DNA of 64,000 nt from Gonapodya prolifera JEL478 (GCA_001574975.1 KQ965837.1:1-64000), one strand, 5' to 3'. Positions 22,402 to 35,422 are shown, numbered from the stretch's first letter. The notes: a model not told the origin generated them from the sequence alone. Made by a program: numbers and translations.

Positions 22402-23837
22402 TCAAGCAAACCTCAGGTCTGGATGCGGAGTGACGAGTAAGCTCTTTGAGATGGGAAACTGCCTGTCCGCTTTTGTAGATTGATCGTACCTGACAAAGTA
22501 CACGAGACTGTACCGCGTGCACATCCTTTGTGGTCCAGGCGGTCTTGTCACGGTGTGCCACGTTGACTGGACTACAAGTTGTTTGGACGTGGTTCCGGTG
22601 GGAAATGAGAGGAGGGTAAATGTGAGCTCATCGTGTCTTAAAACTCACAAGAATGATCTTTTGGACTCACATCGACCGCCGGTCATGGCCATCAAGATAT
22701 CGCCCACTGCCGAGTTCCGACACAGATGCACGAGACACACCGTCAATCCTCCCCTCGGAAACAAACCAGGAGATTGTCGACCCCCTCACCGTTACAAACA
22801 ATCGGGCCGTAATCGGTCGGCCTGACGTATCGCCAAGCTCCGTCAGGCTGTAGAATCTTGAGACCTGCGACTGGTTGCGAGAAGAGAAGAGTTAAGGTGC
22901 CGATGTCGGTGTGTTGTTGGATGCGGTTTGGGTCCTCTTTGATGTAGAAGGCCGACGGGAACGTTTCAGTGAACGGCACAAAAGTCATTGTGTTGCTCAA
23001 ACCAATCACCTTGCTCGTCTGCCTCACTCCGCTCCGGTCTATACTCCATGAATCTAAGGTGACATCCAGACCGTTCGTCCCACCTGTGATTGTCGAGCAC
23101 CAACTTGGGATCGATCCCAACAGCTTCGGCCATCAGGTGAAGTAAGCGATGGGCGACAGTGTAGCAGTCGCGAGAGAGGTCGTTCATGATTTTTTGTCCA
23201 GTGTGCGTGGATAGAGCGGGAGGAAGGGGACGCACGGGGACTCCGGGGCTTCCGGGTTTTTGAACTTTTGGACCAGAGGAAGAACTTGCTCTGTGAGTCA
23301 GCAAAACAGATTAATTAACCAGAAGAGACTCACCGTTGAAGAGAGAAAAGGCATCTTTTGTTCCCTTTTTGTTCACGAGAGCTGATCCTCGCGGTTTATA
23401 ACCAAAGTCTGTCATTTCGGATGTCGTTCAGAGGTTCACTAGACATAAATGCACAGCTCCTGGCACTCACAGTTTGAATTCATCTTCTCAAATGAGTACC
23501 GCATTTTGTCTTCCTCGGATGTCTCAGTAAAGAAGGTCTCGCCCAGCTCAAACGCCTGTGTGATTCTCTCCCGACTGATGGGGTGGTTGACCTGTCGATC
23601 CGAATGACAGAACCAAGTCTCAGCTGCTCGTATCGAGGTTTCTAAAACTGCACAACGCACGAGCACGAAAAAGCCCGTCTCCTCGCACGCCTTGAGTATC
23701 TGCGACTTGATTACATCCTCGGACTGAGAGTAATCGACCACCTGCAGTGAGGCCCACCCCCCGATAGCATGCGCGTCAGTGTCTCCCAGCGGTGGTGGTG
23801 GAGTTCGTGTCGATCCGACCGCGGGGGATCTGGTCAT
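22402..23837 (-). CDS. 2-oxoglutarate/Fe(II)-dependent oxygenase (isopenicillin N synthase-like)
   Basis: The start at 23837 gives MTRSPAVGS; an upstream frame is open but has no better start. The N-terminal DIOX_N region has ILKACEETGFFVL, NHPISRERI and FELGETFF. The core has LRFMEYRP, then QQHTDIGTLTLLF with the H-x-D iron ligands, then GLKILQPDGAW. A final exon gives STWHTV (distal His) and RYSLVYFVR (the Arg-x-Ser that binds 2-oxoglutarate). All three iron ligands and the RxS motif are visible, so it should be active. The family oxidises small molecules; the substrate is unknown. The last exon and stop (22402) are less certain. Confidence 0.8.
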
Positions 23838-24332
23838 ATTTCGATTAGAGGCGATTCGTGACCGGCTCCAGTTTAGCCGATTTTTGTGGCCTTTTCTCAC
23901 ATTATTGATTGTCGCAGGTGGACGCAAGGCGCGAATACAAGAGAAGAGCGGATGTCGAATTTGAACCTCCAGATTCAATGTCATCCATGAGTATCGGTGA
24001 TGCACGAACAAGCGGCATTGAAGGGAGAACGAAACACTTTCCAGAACGAAAAAATTCTTTTTACTAAAATACTCGGCGTATTTACCTGTGCTGAAGTGGC
24101 GATGTCATGGTGCATCTGTTTTCAAGGGTCCTGAATAGAGATGAGGACGCTGAGGTGCCAAGATTTTGCGTGGCCTGGAGAAAACTTTACCTGGCTGTTT
24201 TGCATCCATCTTTGTTTGCGGCCTGACCAGACAACTCCACCAAAAAAACCGGTGCGTAATGATTCTGCGAGAACAGGTCGGACAGGCCGACAGTCAAGCT
24301 GAAATCACCGCTTTGCCAAGACCCACTCCAGA

Positions 24333-26047
24333 ATGGTCGCCGTCCGACGAACCTCACTCGCGACCACACTCGTGGCAGCGCTGCTCAGTCTTTTTGTCGC
24401 TCAGGTCCCTCAATCAGTCCGTGCCGCGACATCGAGCGCCGAGGTCGTACTCTTCTGGCGGACAAATACGACATTCGAGTCCGTCGCCCAGTCGGCCTAC
24501 ACTCTGATCTTTATTTCGTTCGCGTACATCCCGGACGACAACATGTTCTCCATCGACTTGCCCTCCCAGTGCCAAGAGTCTACAACGACCTCGGGGGCTC
24601 CACCGCAGAGGTACAGCTGCAAGGACGGAATCGCCAAGCTGCAGGCCGCAGGGAAGAAAGTGGGAATCTCAATCGGCGGAGGTGACACGACGACGTCAAA
24701 GGTATTTGTGCTCAGGTGCATTACGTCAGATACATTCCATGACCACCCCTGACCCCTGCCTGCAAAACATCAGGTACCCCGAGTATTCACCACTCTGTAC
24801 AGCCTCTACACCGCCGGAAGCAAGGACATGACCGTCATTACACGGTGGGCCAAAATGGTGGCAGACTTCATGACCACGTGGAACCTGGACGCCGTCGACT
24901 TCGACAACGAAGAAGCCCACACAGCTGCCACCGGCGGAACAGCGTCCAACTCTACTACCGTCGAGGCGCTCGCCGACCAGGGGGTAAGTCTCCTTCCCTC
25001 CCTCCTACGCGAAAAATTCCGTTGACACCCACCCGTCCTCTCCTCCAGGGTCTCGACTTCATGGGCCTTCTCCAAGTCGGCCTCCGCCAAGCCATCGGGG
25101 CCAACAAAATCTTCACCGTGTCTCTTCAGCCTCCGTTCTACGGCGCTCCCAACATCGAAGATCCGGCGTCCTTCAATCCCATCAAGTTCCCTGTGCGCCC
25201 GTTGGCGCCGTGGTACAACAACCTGATGTACATGTTCGAGACCAACCAGGCTGCGTATGATGCGTTGACGTACATGATTTGGATGTGAGTTGTCGATTTG
25301 GCTTCACGGGTTCTGCTTACTGTCGTCCAGCAGAGACTGATTCTTCGTGTCCTTTGTTCTTACAGGTACTACCCCAAAACCAACATGTGGGAATGGGTCT
25401 CCAACCCCGACACCCTGACCAACCCCATGCAAAAATACACCATCGCACCCCACGACCTCAACTCCACCGTCAACCTCGCGGCCATCTACCAATCCCAGCT
25501 CGCCGTAGTCATGCAGGCCGGGACCGTTAAGTCACTCAACCCCAAGAAAATGATCATCGCCACACAGACCAACCAGCCACAGCAGGAAAACGCTTACGTG
25601 CCAGGGGACGAGTTCTACCGCCAGATGGCCGCGCTTCCCGACGCCCAGAAGCCAGCAGGGTACGGCGTCTGGACAGAGTACCTCACGTGGGACCCGGCGG
25701 GTTGCTCGTACCATGACGCCGTGTGCCAGCTTTCGGGTATTTGCCAGGTCGGGACGTCGGCTGGGTGCCCGCCAAACGTGCAGGCGTTCACTGCACCGCC
25801 GGCGCCGGGCAGTACTGTTTCGCCGCTGACTGGCGGTTCCGCTGGTTCGACTTCGGGCTCCACATCGAACAAAACCGGCACAACCACCCGCTCCGCTTCC
25901 GCCGCTTCCGCTACTCCCTCCGCCGCGGGCGCAAACGCCGGCGCGTCCTCTGTATCGAACAATGCCGTGTCGCAGGGAAGGAGCTTCTCCTGGGAGCTCG
26001 TGGGTGGTGCCGCGTGCGTCCTCGTGGCCTTGGTTGGTGGACTTTAA
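24333..26047 (+). CDS. GH18 chitinase-like protein, secreted and GPI-anchored
   Basis: Four exons: 24333-24701, 24774-24983, 25049-25284, 25366-26047. A signal peptide (TTLVAALLSLFVAQVPQSVR) is followed by a TIM-barrel GH18 domain: LIFISFAYIP, KVGISIGGGD, then LDAVDFDNEE, which holds the full catalytic D-x-x-D-x-D-x-E. Later come FTVSLQPPFY and MYYPKTNMWEW. The C-terminus is Ser/Thr/Gly/Ala-rich and ends in a hydrophobic tail after a small-residue site, a typical GPI signal. It probably acts on chitin or related glycans at the cell surface or wall. The fold around the catalytic site is compact compared with classic ChiA-type chitinases. Confidence 0.85.
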
Positions 26048-27007
26048 GTTACTGATGCGTCGTTATTATGTATGGCGCGAGGGGGCGCTGGCTGTCGGCG
26101 TACCAGCCGGGCCGGGGGGTAAACTGCATGCCCTGTATGTATAGATATTCGTGGCACATAAAATGTAGATGCGAGCCCTTTCATTTCGAAGTTTTCTTAT
26201 GTGTGATAGTCCCAGTTGTAGCTTTTGAACCATGCTTGCACTCTTCCTAAGCAATTTTATTCCAACGTGTTATCGGAGTATCTCGAAGACTTCAATCTGG
26301 TCGAGATCTTATTTCTTTGAGTTTGGCTGCTATGAAGGTTTCCTCTCCGAGGAGACACACCACAACAGAGAGATGACAGTCACAAAAAAGAATCACAGAG
26401 ATTCGTCAAATATAAAATTCTCTCACTGCTGGGAGTTCCCATCGATCGAAATCAGAGGGCAACGAATGCATACAAGTTTGGTGACACTTGAAAGTCCCTC
26501 TTACGGCGCAGGGTTCACCCCGGACCTCCAGCGTTCGAAGCAGAGACACGCACCGAGTTTCCACCCAGCCATCACCCGGAACCGCAAAATATGCTCCACG
26601 AGCAAGTGAGGATCTTAATCAACCGACCCCCTTCCGGGAGGGCCGGCTCGGCTGACCGTTTGCAACCTCCGCGTGCATGTCCCCGCTCAACCCCGTTGCC
26701 AGACCCCATCATGGCTTCACGGATCGCAGCCCCTTCATCTCACTGATGGGATGACTCTACAGAACGTGAGTGCTTGACAGACGCCTTTGCGCTGGGATTG
26801 CCCCGCTGAACGCCTCACTTGTCGGTGGGGGACGGTCCTGGATGCAGCCGACCCACGCGGCGGACATGGGTGGGATCGCACACGCAAGCATGCAGAATGG
26901 TGAGTTGGAACACTGATGGGGCCCCAGTTTCGACGTGGAGAGTCTAAAGTATCGGCCCGCCAGGCAAATCCTTACATGAGACGCACATTGGTCAGGAAGA
27001 CCACGAT
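26048..27007. other. Intergenic, no gene recognised
   Basis: No supported gene. Splice-like signals near 26930-26990 suggest that 5' exons of the following gene may extend into this stretch. Confidence 0.4.
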
Positions 27008-28131
27008 ATGGCTGAACTTCTCGATAAAATGCGTCGTAATGGTACGTGTCTTGTACTTCTGGGTGAAAAGAGCGTATACACGGTTTCTGGCTGCCATCTT
27101 TACTCACTCTTCACCACGTTGCATGTTGTTCGCAGAATCCCAAGATAGCTTCGTGCCCACCGTATCACGAGTGCGTATTAATGGTCACTAATCTTATTTT
27201 CATTTGTGGCTGACAATTTTTGCTGCTTTCGTCTCTCCTCCAGGACTCTTCACCTCCCCCACTCCCGACAAGTGCACTAAGGGAACTCCTCGCACACTCC
27301 GTTCCCAAAGGCTCCCCCACTCCCAGCCTGCCCGATGATGAAATGGAGCTCGATGAATCTGACGAGACAGACTATTCCGACTTGGAAGATTATGATGTCG
27401 ACGACTACTACTCCGACTCCGGCTCGGACGATTATGAGTGAGCAAGCGCGTCATCCGAGCGCGAGACGTTGGTTTTCACTTTGCTTGCTGATATTAGGTT
27501 TTTGGAGCTGGAGGAACTACCCATCATCACCGTGGATATCCCACAAACCCAGCGTATCATTCGACGAGGACGAAGGTAAGTTGAAGCTCCCCAAGCTCTA
27601 CCGGGTGCTCTTTAACCGACTCTCACCGATAGGTACAGAACAACAGTAATTGTCAATCCCCCGTCAGTGCCGACCGTGAAGTTCACTCGGTGAGTTCCAT
27701 ATTCTTGAAACGCAACGTTCCCACCACACATCTCACCACCTCCACACAAAGTGCACCTGCTCCGTGCTTGGAAGTCATTCGAATATCCGAAACGCCAATG
27801 GTCCGATACCGACGGTACGTAACTTGGAGGAACTCCTGCCTCTCCAGAAAGTGCTGACCTTTGTTGTCATTCGACCACTCAGGGATTATAATCCTGCGGA
27901 GAGCGCCCGGGCACACCTCACTGACCAATACGTAGTCTCAGCAGCCGGTCGAACAGGATCCGCTTCCGCTCCCTTCACCCGCACCCCCACTCCCATCTCC
28001 ACATCATCCGGCAGATTCTCTCGCAGCGGCCCTGGCAGGTCCCGCTCAACATCCGCCACCTACACCCCCGCACCCTCGTACACCCTCATCCAAGCAAAAA
28101 CCAACGTTCCTCTCGAGCGCCAGCCCTTCCA
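27008..28131 (+). CDS. Hypothetical protein with acidic Asp/Tyr-rich stretch, cut by an assembly gap
   Basis: Exons can be chained with matching phase: 27008-27041, 27136-27170, 27244-27437, 27498 onward, further short exons, then a last one from about 27883 into the gap. The product runs MAELLDKMRRN, then SALRELLAHSVPKG, then a very acidic tract (DETDYSDLEDYDVDDYYSD), then LEELPIITVDIP and TTVIVNPPSVPTVKF. It ends in a Ser/Thr/Pro/Arg-rich region. I recognise no family. The true start may be upstream, and the 3' end lies in the unknown bases, so the boundary with PEX5 is invisible. Confidence 0.55.
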
Positions 28132-28610
28132 NNNNNNNNNNNNNNNNNNNNNNNNNNNNNNNNNNNNNNNNNNNNNNNNNNNNNNNNNNNNNNNNNNNNN
28201 NNNNNNNNNNNNNNNNNNNNNNNNNNNNNNNNNNNNNNNNNNNNNNNNNNNNNNNNNNNNNNNNNNNNNNNNNNNNNNNNNNNNNNNNNNNNNNNNNNNN
28301 NNNNNNNNNNNNNNNNNNNNNNNNNNNNNNNNNNNNNNNNNNNNNNNNNNNNNNNNNNNNNNNNNNNNNNNNNNNNNNNNNNNNNNNNNNNNNNNNNNNN
28401 NNNNNNNNNNNNNNNNNNNNNNNNNNNNNNNNNNNNNNNNNNNNNNNNNNNNNNNNNNNNNNNNNNNNNNNNNNNNNNNNNNNNNNNNNNNNNNNNNNNN
28501 NNNNNNNNNNNNNNNNNNNNNNNNNNNNNNNNNNNNNNNNNNNNNNNNNNNNNNNNNNNNNNNNNNNNNNNNNNNNNNNNNNNNNNNNNNNNNNNNNNNN
28601 NNNNNNNNNN
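28132..28610. other. Assembly gap (479 unknown bases)
   Basis: A run of N. It hides the end of the preceding gene and the N-terminus and promoter of PEX5. Confidence 1.
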
Positions 28611-30939
28611 AGGACCGGTTCTCCGGCCCCCAGCAAGCCGGTCCTTCCTTGCGACCTGGACGTGTGGGCGATTTTAAGGAAGATGTGAGTGCCCCTCGAC
28701 TAGGAGAACTTTGAAACACACCGAGGAAAGGGATGGAACGAACGTGGAAGGCACACCTCCGCAAATTCAAGGTTGCCCGATTTCTTCGAAATCAATGACA
28801 ATTCTTGGCCGCAAACGGAGAATGGCAATACGCGCCTTTCGGGGCTGCTGCCCCCTTCACCACTCGATTTGGAGTTGTCAGTTTTCGCATTGATGACTTC
28901 TCAGCTGGACGGAGGAGGACATCATTCAAACAACGGAGTACACGTTTCCTCTGCGACTGTGCTTCTGAACTTCTTTTATCCGCTGCGACTGACACTCGGA
29001 CCCCGAATTCGACAGATGGTGGAAGAATTCTTCAACCAGCCCCACCTTGCCCAACAACGACCACCTCCCGGTGTTTTCCAATTTGGTGATATGCGCTCGG
29101 AGTTGGAGAACGTCATGGAACGGCAGGGGCCAGGAATGTTCCAAGGAGGCGATTGGGCTCGGGAGTTCCAGACAGGGCCTATGATGGGTCGGATGGAAGA
29201 TCCAAACCTTATGAGAGCATTTGAAGAACATTTTAGGGGACCCGTTGGCGCACCGCCAGCAGGTGAGATTTCGAGGAGATGATCAGTCGACTGTTTTGTG
29301 AACATTATCACCACCCCACCAGACTGGCAACAGGAGTTCCTCCGCCAACAGCCCGCTCAACCCGTGCCCCAAGACTTCCGTGAATTCGATGAGATATTCG
29401 CCAAGCATGCCCAGGCCCCTCACCCCGAGCTTTCGGAGCAAGATTGGGCGGCCCAATTCGCACAGGCTGAATCCGCCGTCACCGACAAGGGCAAGGGCAA
29501 GGCTGTGGAGGAGGGCCCGCTTTCGTGGGAGAACGAATTCGCTCAAGCCGAAGGTCTGTCGAATCTCGACATGGACGAGACTGCGTTCATGGAGCGGTTC
29601 AACGAGGTGTGGCAGAAGGCGTCGGACCCGGACGAGATCCGACCTGGGAAGGGATGGGACGAAGAGTTTGATGACTACTACCCCGGTGGATCCGGTAACG
29701 ACGCACTTTTCGACCCCGACCCTGTCACTGCTGAACTCAAACCCTACACTTTCGAGCCGGACAACCCCTACCTTAACCACCCCGACCCTCTCGGAGAGGG
29801 TTTGCGCCTTTGGAACGAAGGTGGACAATTGTCTGCTGCAGCGCTGGCGTTCGAGGCAGCGGCGCAAAGGGACCCGAACGACGCGCGTGCGTGGATGCTT
29901 CTGGGTCAGGTTCAGGCAGAGAACGAGAAGGAGGACCCGGCGATTGCGGCGCTTCAGAGGGCCGTAAAGGAGGACAACAACAATCTTCCTGCGCTGATGG
30001 TGAGTGCTCCGACTTCGTTGGTTGTTTGCGTGAGCAGTATTGGAATGAAGACTAACATTGTGAATGCTTTCACAACTTCAAGTCCCTCGCTGTTTCTTAC
30101 ACCAACGAAGGCCACGATCTCCAGGCCTACTCCACTCTCTACCGGTGGCTCTCCACCCGCTACCCCGAAATAGTAAACGCCTCTCCACTACCCGACAAAG
30201 CTTCCGCAACTCTAACACCGCAGGACTACCACGATCGCATCACCAACCTCTTCCTCCAGTCGGCCGGACGAAGTGAGCAAGTTGATCCCGACGTTCAAGT
30301 TGGGCTTGGAGTGCTCTTCTATAACGCTGGAGACTACGACAAGGCGGTGGACTGCTTCTCGAGCGCGTTGAGTGCCAGGCCCGGAGATTACGTGCTGTGG
30401 AACCGTCTCGGTGCTACTCTGGCGAACTCCGGGAAGAGCGAGGAGGCTATTGAGGCATACTACAAGGCGCTGGAGATCAAGCCAAGCTTTGTACGAGGAC
30501 GATACAACTTGGGGGTGAGTGTTACCTCTTTCCCACCATGTGTGACGAGAATTAATTGGTGTCCCTCTGTCATGTCTTCCAGGTTTCGTGCATCAACATT
30601 GGCGTCTACAAAGAGGCTGCCGAACACCTTCTTGGTGCCCTTTCAATGCACGTTGTTGGTGGCGACGGCTCGGCTTCCACGGGTCATCAACGCAACATCA
30701 GCCAGAACTTGTGGGACACATTGAGGTACGTTGATTTAGAGTAGTGTGGCAGCGGCTCCGTGTGTTTAAACTGGGCACTTGCAGGCGGACATTTGCCATG
30801 ATGGAGCGTCGCGACCTCTCCGACATGTGCCACCCCGGAACGGACCTTCATGCCTTCAGGACCGGTGAGTATCCTCGAATAAAATTGCTTTTGTCGGTCG
30901 TTACTGATTGTCTGGTATTCTACAGAGTTCGAGTTTTGA
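28611..30939 (+). CDS. PEX5: Peroxisomal targeting signal 1 receptor Pex5, 5' end missing
   Basis: After the gap the frame reads DRFSGPQQAGPS, as in the N-terminal part of fungal Pex5; the conserved cysteine that is ubiquitinated must lie in the gap. Four WxxxF motifs that bind Pex13/Pex14 are visible: WAREF, WQQEF, WAAQF and WENEF. The C-terminal TPR domain starts GLRLWNEGGQLSAAALAFEA, with repeats such as DARAWMLLGQVQAE, VLFYNAGDYDKAVDCF and LWNRLGATLANSGKSEEAIE. Main exon limits: to 29999, 30083-30514, 30583-30725, 30785 onward, and a last tiny exon ending in FEF and stop at 30939. It cycles between cytosol and peroxisome importing SKL-tailed enzymes. Confidence 0.92.
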
Positions 30940-31271
30940 GCGTTCGATTCCAGTATTAGTTGGACGTTGAGGAGGCGATTGTAACGAAGTTTACATACTT
31001 AAGTAATATGAGACGATTTTTCCATCGAGTCTCGTTTTCATTTTCTGCCATGGTGGATAAACATAAAGTTTGCTAGTGGAAGAGGGACTCGACATAGCAC
31101 TCGCTTCATATGTAGTGCTTTGGGGATTGATTTTCTCTCATAGCGCGTATATTCATTTAATCTGGCCAGATTCGAAGTCCTCGTGGTGTTAAAACCGCTT
31201 GAATTTGAGTACAGCCCTCTTCCGTCAGCGACCTGAAGGAATCAGGCATTCAAATTCACTCCCCACATCCA
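30940..31271. other. Intergenic between PEX5 and methyltransferase
   Basis: A terminator region and promoter are presumed. No gene is seen. Confidence 0.4.
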
Positions 31272-32724
31272 ATGCCCCTGACCGATCTCGCGGAGCCACT
31301 TCTCGACAAGGGACTCCTTCCCGACTGGCTTCTACGGCTCGGAATCCGCCATCTGTTGGCGGGGCGCGTCCAAACATTCACGCGAACTCCCATCGAAACA
31401 ATCGATGGACAAAAGCGCGAATTCATTGGCGCGTTGAAGAAGAGCAGTACGATTGCGATACACACGAAAGAGGCGAACAAACAGCACTACGAAGTGAGGC
31501 TGCAGTCGATCCGTTTTCGCTTGTGAATCCCCTCAACGCGGGACGACGCCCCTCTGACCGTTCATTAGGTGCCAACCCAATACTTCTTGAAATGCCTCGG
31601 TGCTCGATTGAAATACTCGTCGTGTATCTATCCCTCTCCTGATTACACGCTCCCGTCGAGCCCAGACGCTGTTCTCAAACTTCTGAATGAATCGGAGAAT
31701 CGAATGCTGGACACGTACGCGGAGAGGGCGGAACTGGTTGATGGACAAAGGATGCTGGACTTGGGATGTGGATGGGGCAGCCTTTGCCTTTTCTTGGCTG
31801 AGGTGAGTCTCATATTCGTCCACGAATTCGACGTGACGAGCCCAAACCGAACGACCCTCGATCAGAAATTCCCCAACTCTCCGATAACGGCAATTTCCAA
31901 CTCCTCAACTCAACGCCAGTATATCGAATCCATATGCGCAAAGAAGGGGTTCAAGAACGTGACGGTGGTCACGAAAGATGCGAATGTAGTCACTCTCGAT
32001 GATTTAGGGGGAGTAAAGTGAGTCACTGGGCAAAAATCAAAGCTGTGAAAAACCCCAACAAGTCTTTCTAGTTTCGATCGTATTGTCTCTGTGGAGATGT
32101 TCGAGCACATGAAGAACTACGAGGAACTGTTCAAGAATGTCTCCAGCTGGCTCGTCCCAGGTAAGCGAAAAACACATTGCAATCTCAAATGTCTACATTA
32201 TTGATCTAGCTCCATGATAGAAACCGGACGTCTCTTTGTCCACGTCTTCGTACATCGCGAATGGCCTTATCACTTCGACACTGAAGACGAAAACAGCTGG
32301 ATGGCGAAATATTTCTTCACTGGGGTGAGTTGTTGGATAAAATCGTAATTTATTTCCGCGTGGGATGGAAACTAACAGAATTGGTTCCTCTCCGCCTTCG
32401 GTATTACAATTTCAGGGCACAATGCCATCGTACGACCTCTTCCTTCACTTCCCCTCCCACCTCCACCTCCTCAACCGCTGGGCCGTTGACGGACGACATT
32501 ACTCTCTGACCCTTGAGTCCTGGCTCCGACTCCAGGACGCGCACCATTCCGAGATCATACCCGTCTTCCAGGAAGCCTACGCAGAGAGCGCGAAGAATGG
32601 TGACGGCAACGCGACGGCGTGGTGGAACAGGTGGAGAGTATTTTACCTGGCGTGCAGTGAGCTGTTCGCTTACGATGAGGGGCGGGAGTGGTTTGTTGCC
32701 CACTACTTGTTTAAGAGAGCTTAG
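31272..32724 (+). CDS. Cyclopropane-fatty-acid-synthase-like SAM methyltransferase
   Basis: Six exons: 31272-31493, 31569-31802, 31866-32018, 32072-32160, 32221-32324, 32416-32724. The SAM-binding motif I is MLDLGCGWGSLCLFL. It is followed by ITAISNSSTQRQYI, FDRIVSVEMFEHMKNYEELF and GRLFVHVFVHREW, then YFFTG, DLFLHF and ESWLRLQDAH. This pattern is that of the CFA synthase/coclaurine N-methyltransferase-like family. The N-terminal helical region (LLRLGIRHLLAGR) is also typical. The product could methylate an unsaturated lipid or an amine; sequence alone does not decide. The family is patchy in fungi and has bacterial relatives. Confidence 0.82.
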
Positions 32725-32913
32725 GGCCATGTAAATCGTCGTGAATTTAGATGACCATAGAGCTGCGTCACTTGTTATCTTCCCGACTTCACTTTGATCT
32801 GATCTTGGTCTTGGGATTCATTTCAATTTTACCTTGGGCACCCACGTCTGAAGAATCACCAAAACCGAATGTAATATTCCTCAGGAAATAAAATGCGTTT
32901 GAAACAAGTGCAA

Positions 32914-35339
32914 TTACGATCGCTTCCTTCCCCTGCCAGCACCTCCCTTCCCCCTACCACCTCCCATTCCTCTCCCCCTCCGGTCAAACTTGCTCTTCCC
33001 CCCCTTCATCATGGCTCCCACAGCTTCCTCCCCGTCATCATCTCCCTGACCGCCCCCCTTCCTATGCCGTCCCGACATGGCTTCCTCTTTCATTTGCTGA
33101 TGTAGCAAACCAAATGGTGTCAGTGTATACGTTTAGCACATGGATGAGTGTCGGTATAGACTCACCATATTCGCGTACCGCACAGCCTCGCTCACCCTCT
33201 CGTGCATGGCCATGACTTCCGCCTTGTCGTGCTGGAACTCTGGCAGCTTCTTGTTCAGCGCGGCCTCGATGCGCTGGTACCACTCGATGTCGTACCTGGA
33301 TCAACCATATGAGCCCCTGTACAAGTGACAGCACCCTCCCACAAGGCCCGCACTACTCACTGGGTCACAAACGTCACAGCCAGCCCGCCCTTCCCAGCTC
33401 GCGCCGTCCGCCCGACTCTATGCACATAATCCTTTCCCGTCCCGGGCACGTCATAATTAACCACCAAATCGACACTAGGTATATCCAACCCCCTGCTCGC
33501 CACATCCGTCGCGACCAGCACCCCCCTTTCGCCCGCCTTGAACTTTCCCAGGGCGCCCAGGCGCTTGTGCTGGGACAGGCCACCGTGCAGGGCCACGACG
33601 GGGAACCCCAGGTTGCGGAGGGCGAGCGAGAGGCGTTGGCATGTGACCACGGTGGCGGCGAAAACGATTGTGGGTAGCGCGGCGTGCGCGTTGAGGAGGT
33701 GGGCGAGGTGGGTTTCTTTGTGGGAGAAGGGGATGAGCATGTAGTACTGTAGGAGTGTCGCGACGGTGGTGTATCTGTGTGGTGTGGGAGGGTCACAGGG
33801 ATTTGCAGTTACTCCCGATTGTCAAGTACCAGCTCGAAACTCACTTCCCCGCCACTTCCACGCGCACGGGATCCCTCAAACTCGCCCTCTGGAGCTTCTC
33901 GACCTTACTCGTCATCGTAGCACTAAAAAGAAATGCCGTTCGGCCCTCGCGCGGGGAAGCGGCGAGGACCTTGTCGATTTCGGAACCGAAGTCGAGGTCG
34001 AGAAGACGATCGGCTTCGTCGAGGACCTGGGGGAGGAGAAGAGGGAGGAGACGGGTCCGGGGTCAGTGCGTGGACGAGGGTGGTTGGAAGGGGTGCCGAG
34101 AAGACTGTGATGGAATTCCGTTGTTCCATCGTCGGCTCCTTCACAGAGCCTGTCCCTCGCTCGCCTCCACTCCACGACCCACGACCCATGACGCCCCTGC
34201 CCCCTGCCTACGCACCAACATCCTCAAATTCGCCAACCTAAACCCTTTCGTATTCTCCAAATGATCCACGACGCGTCCCGGCGTCCCCACGACGACATGG
34301 GGCATCCTCGCCAGTGCGACAGCCTGTTCCATCATGTCCATCCCGCCTACGAGGCACGCCACGCGCGCGCCGATGGGAGATCCGAGGGCTGAAATGGAGG
34401 TGCTGATTTGGAGGGCGAGTTCGCTGGCGGGGAAGAATAGGGTTGGGAAGAAAGAAGGGAAGGGGTGAGGATCGCGATGAAACGTGGTCCACAGGAAACG
34501 CCGACTGTCCCTGAACACATTCGGTCGTTGGGAGCCCTCCTGTCATGCGCCCTATCGCCGATCGACTCCACCCGACACTTTGATGACTCACCGGGTAGGC
34601 GCCAACACAAGCGCAAAGAACGGTTTTGGGTCCTTCCACAGGGCCTGGAGGATTGGAATCCCGAAAGCCGCGGTCTTGCCCGATCCGGTCTGGGCCAGCC
34701 CGATAATGTCCCGTCCCTGGAGAGCCACAGGAATAGCTTCCCTTTGGATCTGAGTGGGACACTTGTAGTTGAGTTGCACGCAGGCCTCGCAGATTTGGGG
34801 GATGACACCCTGCAGTTTGTTGAGTTGGGTGTTGCACGCGGTTGCCCCGAGGGGGTAGTTGTAAAGTGAATGAAGGAGGTAAAACGAGGAAGAACGAACA
34901 AGAGACTCACCAGTGATTCAAATGTGACGGCTTCGTCTACATCATCGGCAACGTCTGTCTCCCCTGCGTCTCCTCCCACTATATCCCCATCCTGCCCTTC
35001 CTTGCCTCCCTTTTTGGCTTTTGCTTTGATAGCTTTGGCTTTAACTGAGGCAACGAGGGCAGAAAGATCATCCTTTTCCCCCGAATCAAACGGAACAGCA
35101 TCAGGAGCACTTGGCGGTGCAGATGGAGGGTTCCGAGGCTTCGACTTCCCCCCTAACTCTGCGATTTTCGATCCCAACGTCGGCCGCTTTGTCTTGAACT
35201 TCTTTACGAGGTCCTGCGTGGTCGTGGAGTCGGTAGCCGGTGGTTTCGCCAGCGGAGGGTTCAGCGGACGCTTCGATGGCTTCGCAGGGGCATCCGCATC
35301 GTCCGCTCTGAGTCTTTTCTTTGTCTGCGTGGTCGACAT
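32914..35339 (-). CDS. RRP3: ATP-dependent rRNA helicase Rrp3 (DDX47)
   Basis: This DEAD-box helicase is needed for 18S rRNA maturation in the nucleolus. The N-terminus (from 35339) is Lys/Pro-rich ([18 protein letters not shown]). Motifs in order: [128 protein letters not shown] and [10 protein letters not shown]. The tail is Gly/Arg/Lys-rich ([20 protein letters not shown]), as expected for RNA contact. The wording around motifs Ia, II and IV fits Rrp3 better than Dbp8 or Drs1. It shares an 83-bp start-to-start interval with EMC6. Confidence 0.9.
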
Positions 35340-35422
35340 TTCCAGTCGAAGTTAGTCTAAGAAGAGAGAAAACGCGAGAAGGAAACGTGTCCGCAGCATC
35401 GACTCCCCACCCCCAGCCTCCG
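35340..35422. promoter_or_regulatory. Compact bidirectional promoter, RRP3/EMC6
   Basis: Only 83 bp separate the start codons of two divergent housekeeping genes, so the two 5' regions must overlap. No TATA box or other element is evident. Confidence 0.5.

Noticed and set aside
27764-28714. Open frame of 316 codons spanning the gap
   Set aside because: Most of it is unknown bases. The part before the gap belongs to the hypothetical acidic gene and the part after to PEX5.
34347-35339. Single 330-codon frame for the RRP3 N-terminus
   Set aside because: Only the first part is coding. After VTFESL the frame reads through an intron and out of the helicase frame.
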